A stretch of DNA of 22,456 bases from NCBI GenBank assembly GCA_000969725.1, contig JXSR01S015612.1, one strand, 5' to 3'. Positions 16,242 to 22,456 of the stretch are shown piece by piece (the first letter of the stretch is position 1; the number at the start of each line of letters is the position of its first letter). A model generated the notes under the pieces. The model made no database searches. It saw only the letters and a list, made by a program, of their open reading frames with translations, and was not told the origin of the DNA. A program made the translations under genes and the position numbers. This DNA is from Ophiothrix spiculata (lineage: Eukaryota; Echinodermata; Ophiuroidea; Amphilepidida; Ophiotrichidae).

Positions 16242-16905
16242 CACAAAAGGCAGGAGAAGGCAGATAATGTGAAGAAAAAGGATTGGGACAAAGATAACAA
16301 TAATAGGCAACATATCATCACGCACTGAAGAAAGACAATATTATTGGAAGCGATTGCAGTTGACTCAGAGTAAAATAAGATTCACATGAACATTTCTAGG
16401 CTTTCAACTGTTGAAGAGGTTTTCAAACAGACATATGGATAGTCACTGCAATCATCAAGCACATCAAAGAGGCTAAAAAAGTATGTTAACAGGGCTAAGA
16501 AAGCTGGCCAAAAAAGAGGAGCTAGCTTTACGGCAGAGAAACAAATGTCTGAGCTAGCCAAGCGGGACAGCTTATGACACTTACTGGGAAGAGAAATTAG
16601 AAAGAACAGCAGAGACAGGTGAGGATGCTGAGACAGGTGAGCAAGTTGAGGATGAGGGAGACATTTTTGACCCTGTAGATGATTTGATGCATGGAGGAAT
16701 TGAGGAAGAAGAGTTGCATGAGAGTGGGGATGAAAATGATGTGTGGCAGTTAAGATTAATGATGATATTGGTGTTGGAAGGAAAGCTGATGATAGTGGAT
16801 CCATGAGGAGGCAATTGCTGAAAGAATATACATAGACCAACTACATGAAGATTTGGATCTCTCTGAATCTTCCAGCTTAGAAACTTCCTTGAGTTCAAAC
16901 TCTTG
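16242..16905 (+). pseudogene. Broken acidic protein gene, unrecognised
   Basis: A basic N-terminal part reads KRQEKADNVKKKDWDKDNNN, then after two stops MNISRLSTVEEVFKQTYG, a TAG, RLKKYVNRAKKAGQKRG and ASFTAEKQMSELAKRDSL. A frame change near 16573 leads to YDTYWEEKLERTAETGED, VEDEGDIFDPVDDLMHGG and EEEELHESGDEND. Further shifts give INDDIGVGRKADDSGS and finally YIDQLHEDLDLSESSSLETS with a TGA at 16903-16905. The order is basic helix then long acidic tail, as in many transposon-encoded or chromatin proteins. The minus-strand frames here are shadows. At least three frameshifts and three stops; no family recognised. It ends about 90 bases before the TTAA element. Confidence 0.45.
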
Positions 16906-16997
16906 ATTCAGAATCTAGTTTGTATTCTTGAAAAAGGAATACCTATATCAGTCAAGTGGTGAGTATTAAAGTCCCGGGATTTAAGTCCTGAGATTAA

Positions 16998-17490
16998 GGG
17001 GTGTAAGCACCTCACTCAATGTTACATTTTTGCAAATTTATCTTGTACCATAACTTTTTAACAAAGTACTTAAAGTTAATAAAAGTATACATTTCCAGAA
17101 AGGAATTTTCACAAGGAACATATTGGTGATGTTGATTTTTGAACAAAAATCACCAAAAACACATTTTTTGGCCATTTTGGCTTCCAAACAAGCTAAAAAA
17201 TATATTTTTTTTAAAAATGACCTAGGAATGCGATTTTTAATTTTATACACCCACTCACATGTTGCGTCTTTTTTACTTTTTAGGATTTGGCCAATTTTTT
17301 TGATTTTCATGCCAAATAAGGTCAAAAAATGACCAAAAATGGAAAAAAGTGAATCAATATCACCATCATGTTCCTTGTGAAAATTCCTTCCTGGAAATGT
17401 ATACTTTTATTAATTTTAAGCACTTTGTTAAAAAGTTATGGTACAAAATAAATTTATAAAAAGTAACATTGAGTGAGGTGCTTACACCCC
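16998..17490. mobile_element. 493-bp TTAA-flanked MITE with ~145-bp inverted arms
   Basis: TTAA is present on both sides (16994-16997 and 17491-17494). The left arm starts GGGGTGTAAGCACCTCACTC; the reverse complement of the right end starts with the same 20 bases. The match continues, with a few differences, through ACCATAACTTTTTAACAAAG, TATACATTTCC, GGAATTTTCACAAGGAACAT and GGTGAT, about 145 bases per arm at over 90% identity by eye. Inner sequence also pairs partly (GGCCATTTTGG, CCAAATAAGGTC). TTAA duplications occur in piggyBac and Kolobok elements; G-rich ends fit either. No coding capacity. The high arm identity suggests a fairly young insertion. Confidence 0.75.
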
Positions 17491-17609
17491 TTAAGGGCCG
17501 GTTCAGCATTGGTGTCTACACAAATCCATTATGTACAAGGGGGTGCACACATACCTCACATATTTCATTTGTCAGTTGAAAGAAGCTGCATAAGGCCCCA
17601 TTACTTCAG

Positions 17610-17756
17610 CAGGCCGTAGTACAGGTGCTGCAGAAGTAGGCATCACTATTGATCTTGACGATGTTAACGTCAAATTAGTTCAAGAAGAACCAAAGGGGTT
17701 TATAGAGCATCATAATGAGCCCACAAAGGTGGAAATTTGTGACTCGGAGTCAGATG
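17610..17756 (+). CDS. Internal exon with acidic SUMO-interaction-like motif
   Basis: A CCCCATTACTTCAG acceptor and an AGATG|GTGAGT donor (GT at 17757) bound 147 bases, phase 1 to phase 1, open throughout: GRSTGAAEVGITIDLDDVNV, then KLVQEEPKGFIEHHNEPTK and VEICDSESD. ITIDLDD has the hydrophobic-core-plus-acid pattern of SUMO-interaction motifs; this is inference. The leftover G joins the AA of the exon at 20945 to form a Glu codon, giving ...DSESD-E-SELL..., a smooth acidic junction. It could alternatively join the exon-like stretch at 19763 in the same phase. The gene family is not recognised. Confidence 0.6.
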
Positions 17757-18442
17757 GTGAGTTATAATTCTATCCTATCATTTGTTAATTTTACCATTCT
17801 GCTTTTGCTATTTTGTCTTTATATGTTTTTGTGTATACTTTTATATTACTAGAAACACAAATTAATTATTTTAATAAACTTAGGGAAATTACATACAGTA
17901 TATATATCTTATATAATTCTGCAACTTAACATCCACCTACCAATTTTGGAACTTCTAGGTGAATTAACACTCCTAAAGGTCTCAAAATGTTAGCAATGAC
18001 AAACATCAGCGAACATAAAGATCAATTCAGGCACTATTATACAAGCCCATAAGCTAAACATCAACATTTTTGTTTATTTCAGAATGTAATTGACGGGCAA
18101 CTATAATTGTTCTGAAAGAAGAGATGAAAGAGAGCATCATTTTATGAACCAAATCCTAGCAAAAAGTCTAAACTTTTCTTCCAGCGAATCAATCGAGACT
18201 TACCAAATTCTCTTATACCCTCTATTCCTCTACATCTAGTAGTATTGACCATTGATATTGGTTGAACTAAGGCAAAAGTCACTCAAATTGATAAGAGAAA
18301 AGACTTATTGAGAGAATGCTCCAGAGCAGTGTTTCAAAAGCCAGTCACTTTTGTTTCTCTGCCGATGGTACTCCCGACAGCCAGAGCATTAAGATACGCA
18401 TGTTGTTGCAAGAGTCCTTTTAGCTTCACCTGCTGACATTGT
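17757..18442. other. Intronic sequence, no gene seen
   Basis: AT-rich; frames are short on both strands and no repeat ends were found. Confidence 0.35.
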
Positions 18443-18732
18443 ATGAAGCTTTGTTTGATAACATTTGTTCTCAATTTCAAGGTTGAACTTATTTTGCAAA
18501 GAGAACTAGGTCTCACTGTGAATCAAGTGTCAGATCACCAGTTAATTTCATGTCTCTGTGAACATTTGAGAAGCATCACCAAACTACTTAGAAATTCTGA
18601 TCCTGTACCTGATGATCCCTGGTAGAAATTCAACAGGGGTTGTCAGAGGAACAACAGCAAGATCTACAGAAGCATATTGACATGTTTCACAAGTTGGTAG
18701 CTGTAAAGTTTCTGTCATGTGTTACTCCGTAA
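18443..18732 (+). pseudogene. Broken coding stretch, unrecognised
   Basis: The first frame reads VELILQRELGLTVNQVSDHQ, LISCLCEHLRSITKLLRN and DPVPDDPW to a TAG at 18623-18625. A neighbouring frame continues VEIQQGLSEEQQQDLQKHID and MFHKLVAVKFLSCVTP to a TAA. The two join plausibly by one lost base near 18620. It is helical and not recognised. Position suggests it is part of the same decayed element as the hAT relic at 19380-20319, but that is only by proximity. Confidence 0.35.
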
Positions 18733-19051
18733 AGTTGTCCGATATCTTATGCCAATGGATTGAACAGGGGGGGAAGGACATGACGTCAACAGATTTTGAA
18801 ACTCCCATTCAAAAAACTTGAATTTTAACTAACGCTCAAAAATTTCATTTTATGCCCTTACTTAGTGTATAATAATGTGCAGATTTCAAAACCGTTGGGG
18901 TTGGGACTTCAACCCCAGAAAACTAAAAAGATATTGTGATTATTATAAAGAACTACTTTTCTTTTCATTTACGCATTGAAATATACGGGCGATACCACGG
19001 ATGACTACGCATCAAATCTGAGTAAACAGTCCGGTAAACAGGCAATTAAAG

Positions 19052-19232
19052 AGATCGTCCTACCACCACTGGGATTGAAGAACTTCCTGTTGCTGCTCTC
19101 ATGCGATATTCCACCAGGGATGTGAGAATCAATTTTCAGGATAGGAATTTCATCGTGTATCATGCTGCAGAGAGAACTGCCTACAAAATCCTTGATCACA
19201 CTGATCTGTATTTTTATGGGATTACAAAATGA
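19052..19232 (+). pseudogene. Short coding remnant, unrecognised
   Basis: A single frame reads TGIEELPVAALMRYSTRD, VRINFQDRNFIVYHAAERTA and YKILDHTDLYFYG to a TGA at 19230-19232. The upstream frame (TDDYASNLSKQSGKQAIKE) meets it by a shift near 19050. Composition is protein-like; no family recognised. It lies between two other broken coding stretches in the same orientation. Confidence 0.3.
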
Positions 19233-19379
19233 TCAAAAATAAAATTGACAAACTTCTTTAGAGCAGTGTACCTTTGAGCACGCTCTAGTGCTCAAGATTT
19301 TCTTGTTGGGTCAAGAGGTATAGTGCTGCATAAAAAATATTGTATTCAGGTATCGGCAGTAAAAATCTGAGGAAAGAAA

Positions 19380-20319
19380 TTTCAAGAGAGAATCATGTGA
19401 TGCCATTGTGGATTGTGATGCTATTCCAACCCATGTTTAAAAATTAATCAAGTCTTTGGTGCAACCTGTGTCAAATCCAAACCTCAATATTTACAGACAG
19501 TAGACTAGCAGACCTTTTCGATCAGAAAGTTCAGATTAATTTCAAGTGATGCCAACAATCTTCCCGAAGCTGACATAAGTTTTTTGAAAATAGTGGTGAC
19601 ACAAGTAAGCACATTATCCAAACCAAAAATTCCAAGCATGATTGAAACAGCTTTGAAACAAGGTTGGCCATTTGTAACATTTGAGTTCTTATTGTCAAAG
19701 TCATCTGCAATGGTGAATCTCATCTTCATCCTCTTAATGAAGAAAAATTCTCTCACATTCAGGTCTTGATATGCAGGTCACTGTTAAACAGCTGTATAAG
19801 GACAAGACAGCAGTGATGAGTGTAGTCCTTTTGAAAAGGAAATTGGACAAGAACAAACCAATTGACCATCCACATGATCTTGCTCGGAAAAGGTAAACTT
19901 TAGGTCCCAGTATTGGTTAATTCCAGGACATTCCAGTATTGAACAATTATGGGAATGTTTTTGTTCCAGTATTGTTGAATTTTTTACAATACTGGTACAC
20001 ACATTTCCAGTCTAGTATTGGCCAATGCTTCTGTTTTTCTAGTATTGCTTAATGTTAAACTCAAAAAAGTCACTTGACATTTTTTAAAAAAAGCAATCGG
20101 CAATGTTGAAGATTCAAATGGTAAGCTGACTCGGTGGATTGGTGGGCCGAATTTTTTACACAGGAAAAGTACCCACATCTTGCTAAAATGATCAAATATG
20201 CATTATCACTATTGTCAGCCCCCAAAATAGAACAATGTTTTAGCGTCATGAATAGTCTTATAAATTCAAAGACAAACTGGCTTGATGTACATGGCAACTT
20301 AAACAAACAAATATCATAA
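19380..20319 (+). pseudogene. hAT-like transposase relic with C-terminal dimerisation domain
   Basis: Pieces in order: ESCDAIVDCDAIPTHV then KLIKSLVQPVSNPNLNIYRQ; LADLFDQKVQIN, a shift, SSDANNLPEADISFLKIVV; an AG-bounded stretch at 19763-19892 reading LDMQVTVKQLYKDKTAVMSV, then KRKLDKNKPIDHPHDLARK; and from 20134 DWWAEFFTQEKYPHLAKMIK, YALSLLSAPKIEQCFSVMNS, SKTNWLDV to TAA. The last part matches the hAT C-terminal dimerisation domain (WW, YPxLxK, an AP/E core, FSxMN, KxNxLDV). The C-terminal domain is continuous; the upstream part carries frameshifts and stops, and no BED zinc finger or DDE core was identified, so it is a partial relic. Some pieces could be spliced exons rather than broken frames. 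Confidence 0.5.
19908..20052. repeat. Cluster of CCAGTATTG-like motifs
   Basis: Five forward copies of a (C/T)(C/T)AGTATTGnnnAAT-type motif (near 19908, 19932, 19967, 20014, 20040) and one inverted copy (CAATACTGG near 19988), at irregular spacing of 20-50 bases. It lies between the 19763-19892 stretch and the dimerisation domain of the hAT relic, perhaps a decayed minisatellite. Confidence 0.5.
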
Positions 20320-20339
20320 TAAATGACATTTGCATTGCA

Positions 20340-20944
20340 TAGATATTCTGCTGGCACTTTGATAAATTCTCTTTAATTAATCACAAATTACCTGTGAAAT
20401 CAGTGGCTCCTCTGGTTTCTTTACGATTCAGTACGGTTACGTATTTTTTTTCTGTAACATGTTTAGCAAATTAGAATAAACAAGTTTCCATCAGTTGCCA
20501 AGTATAGCGTAGAATGCACCAAGCATCCAAAACTGAATGTCATGTCTTTAAATCTTCCTTTACAATACGAAATGAAGACAAAAAATTTCTTCCTGGATCG
20601 AGCAGTCTATAAGGTATCAAAGTATTCTGCAGAATGAACCATATGACACGTTATGTGCAAGTTATGCCACAAATACCCTGAGCACAATAAAGCAATATAC
20701 TTAATCATAATGCTCCAAACATTGCATAATTGTTGTACTTCATTTTTATACATGTTAAGTACTCTGTTCAGCAAAATTGACAAGACAGAAAAAATCATGA
20801 CTTTGTAAGGGGAAATGTCCAATTTTATTTCATAATAATTGGTTATACCATCATTCTTCAATTGGGAACCATTCAGGCAGATGACACCAGGTAACAGCAG
20901 AGTCATTACAAAACTGTAAATATGGTATCAATTTTGTTTGACAG
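20340..20944. other. Intronic sequence, no gene seen
   Basis: Between the hAT relic and the exon at 20945. No open splice-bounded frame; the minus-strand frames here have no recognisable motifs. Confidence 0.35.
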
Positions 20945-21078
20945 AATCAGAGCTTCTAAGAACACAGGCTGAAGAGCAAATGAAGAGGGTGATTCTACCA
21001 CTACAAGATACTGACATCCCTAATCCTCTCCTGGATGAGAATGATACTAGTATACTAGACGATTTATTCATTATAGAT
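20945..21078 (+). CDS. Internal exon, acidic helix
   Basis: A CAATTTTGTTTGACAG acceptor and ATAGAT|GTAAGT donor (GT at 21079) bound 134 bases, phase 1 to phase 0, with no stops: SELLRTQAEEQMKRVILPLQ, then DIPNPLLDENDTSILDDLF and IID. A charged amphipathic helix is followed by a Pro/Asp-rich acidic segment. It accepts the G of the exon at 17610-17756 and hands over in phase 0 to 22245. Function unknown. Confidence 0.6.
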
Positions 21079-21220
21079 GTAAGTTTAGTAAGAGTTAATG
21101 TATGTGTTAAATTAATTTGATTAAATTCACCTTTTGTTGTATACTATCCATGGTAAAAAATCCCATCCTTTCTAATCTCATGAAGCAATCTAACTAGTTC
21201 AAAATATAAACAATTTGCAT

Positions 21221-22187
21221 ATGGTGGCATTTCATGAGGTGGGTCAAAAATGAGTTACATGGTCAAAATGGTTAAAAAATCAACTTTTTGATATGATGTT
21301 AATATTATTGATCTCTTTCAATTCAAGTAACTTTTTTTGCCAAATACCCCTTTTGTTTTGGCAAGATGATCTTATTAATGGTTAATTACTCAATAGACGG
21401 CAATGCAAACTGTAATTTTGAAACACGTTTTTCTCAAAATTGCCTGTTTTTACTAAAACAAGTCATAAATTGGAATGATTAATGGTAAACAGTTCATTTT
21501 TTCAGGATATGTTCTAAACACTTTGATAGTTACTTTGATGCATTAAACTTGAAACAGAACCCTTAGGGTCTTGGTGTTAATGACCTTCAATTAATTAGAG
21601 GGGGCTATACAAGGGGAAAAAGTAGTGATGTTTCAAATCATTCTGTCCAACTTTCATTTGATGCAGCTTGATCCCCTGAACATTTTGACACCAAATTTGT
21701 CAAAATCGGACAAAAAATGAGACGGTACTGCCCAAAAAACTGATTTGAGGGGGTGGATGGGTCTGAAGAGGATCTAAAATGATAAATTTGTCAATTACTG
21801 TAATCATATACCAAATTTTTGCCATGTTGGTGACTATTTATATGTATTTGAGGTCACAGAATCTATTTGTATATGTTCCAGCAGTGTCAAACCTTCCGAA
21901 ATGGTGATTTCCTCAATTTGGCTATCTACCGCATCCTTAGGCACCGCATCCTTAGGCACCACCACCCTTGTACTGTCAAGTTCAAACCATTGTTTCTCTT
22001 AAATTATGTGACCCATGAAGACCAAATTAATACCACAAATAGCAGAAAGTGTAAGCTTTCAAATGAGACATTAAACAAATCCATAGGCCAAGGAATAGTG
22101 AATTCACGTCAAATTAAGTTCGAGAACCCATGAAAAAATGTAACAACACCACCTTTTTAGCATACCCACCTAATGAAATGCCACCAT
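21221..22187. mobile_element. 967-bp intronic element with 24-bp terminal inverted repeats
   Basis: The left end ATGGTGGCATTTCATGAGGT then GGGT and the reverse complement of the right end ATGGTGGCATTTCATTAGGT then GGGT match at 23 of 24 bases. Weaker similarity continues inward (GTTACAT on both sides). AT-rich flanks (GCAT left, ATAC right) blur the exact boundary; a TA duplication, as in Tc1/mariner-type elements, is possible. The interior has no transposase-like frame; the 88-codon frame at 21867-22133 is arginine/histidine-rich with no known domain. It sits wholly within the intron between the exons at 20945 and 22245. Confidence 0.55.
21928..21957 (+). repeat. 15-bp tandem duplication
   Basis: ACCGCATCCTTAGGC occurs twice head to tail. 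It lies in the interior of the 967-bp inverted-repeat element. Confidence 0.85.
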
Positions 22188-22244
22188 ATACTATATACTG
22201 TCTTGTTCTGACTCCATGCGTAATATAATTATAGCATCACACAG

Positions 22245-22409
22245 GAAAATGATGCAGATGAGCATTCTGGTGGGCCCATAAACCAGAGAGCCACCGGCTC
22301 AGTAACCCATGCACGAAAGCCTGTTAGCAAAAAAAAAAATTACTTCAAAGAAGCATTTTTTGAACATTGTTTTGTTTTAAATAGGGCCTATAGAAAATGG
22401 TTAAAATGA
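22245..22409 (+). CDS. Probable last exon, basic C-terminus
   Basis: A weak acceptor (TAGCATCACACAG) opens a phase 0 frame that fits the exon at 20945-21078: ENDADEHSGGPINQRATGS, VTHARKPVSKKKNYF, KEAFFEHCFVLNRAYRKW then LK and TGA at 22407-22409. The ARKPVSKKK stretch resembles a basic nuclear localisation signal. Eleven A's in the lysine run (around 22329-22339) make the frame sensitive to a single-base error. A donor inside the exon cannot be excluded, so the gene may continue beyond the window. Confidence 0.5.
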   Translation, partial: ENDADEHSGGPINQRATGSVTHARKPVSKKKNYFKEAFFEHCFVLNRAYRKWLK

Positions 22410-22456
22410 ATATTTTACATACAAATAGAGATTTCAAAATCGCTCAACCGGATCTA

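Noticed and set aside
16382..16898. Minus-strand frames of 152 and 105 codons
   Set aside because: They mirror the plus-strand acidic coding relic (Glu/Asp codons read as Ser/Leu/Phe); the plus-strand peptides are far more protein-like.
1..22456. CRISPR array, bacterial operon or phage
   Set aside because: No regularly spaced repeats, ribosome-binding-site-led gene runs or phage genes; everything points to eukaryotic nuclear DNA.

Overview
The window looks like AT-rich nuclear DNA from a marine invertebrate. Coding stretches are short and bounded by splice-like signals. Non-LTR retrotransposon (LINE) relics, a tRNA-derived SINE, several DNA-transposon footprints and an 870-base run of N interrupt them. 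There is no sign of prokaryotic gene organisation. I cannot name the species. The mix of CACTA, hAT, TTAA-type and LINE/SINE remains, and a repeat family I recall from cnidarian and other marine invertebrate gene models, only supports 'marine invertebrate'.

Layout. 1-2110: two copies of a degraded cysteine/histidine-rich coding repeat, then a short hydrophilic frame. 2139-2960: a frameshifted CACTA-type (EnSpm/CMC, tnp2-like) transposase, followed by a LINE reverse transcriptase scrap (3083-3277) and a tRNA-derived SINE. 3775-4044: a clean terminal-type exon with a poly(A) signal. 4474-4717: a foldback element. 5028-5842: a LINE 3' end with an (ATT)n tail. 5993-8327: exon-like segments, including a 36-bp coding minisatellite split by another LINE 3' end. 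8836-10039: a 1.2 kb element with CACTA termini and a TAT target duplication, carrying a LINE C-terminal frame. 10140-12156: exons of an unrecognised gene, one of them duplicated on the far side of the N gap. 12243-13689: a second CACTA transposase relic interrupted by a 331-bp hAT-type MITE with an 8-bp target duplication. 14277-14892: exon-like segments, some with stops. 15020-16905: a reverse-strand LINE endonuclease relic and two broken unrecognised coding stretches. 16998-17490: a TTAA-flanked element with about 145-bp inverted arms. 17610-22409: three further phase-compatible exons, with a hAT transposase relic and a 967-bp inverted-repeat element lying in the introns.

How it fits together. 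The host-gene signal is a plus-strand chain of exons with matching intron phases: 8195-8327, 10140-10229, 12101-12156 and 14277-14492, then 17610-17756, 20945-21078 and 22245-22409. They encode hydrophilic, lysine- and acid-rich segments that look like a disordered nuclear protein; I do not recognise the family. In-frame stops at 14406 and 14460, a frameshifted duplicate exon and a LINE inside a coding repeat suggest that part of this locus is decaying, mis-assembled or only partly expressed. Almost everything else is mobile DNA in its introns and flanks. Reading frames were worked out by eye; family names rest on motif recognition, not on searches.
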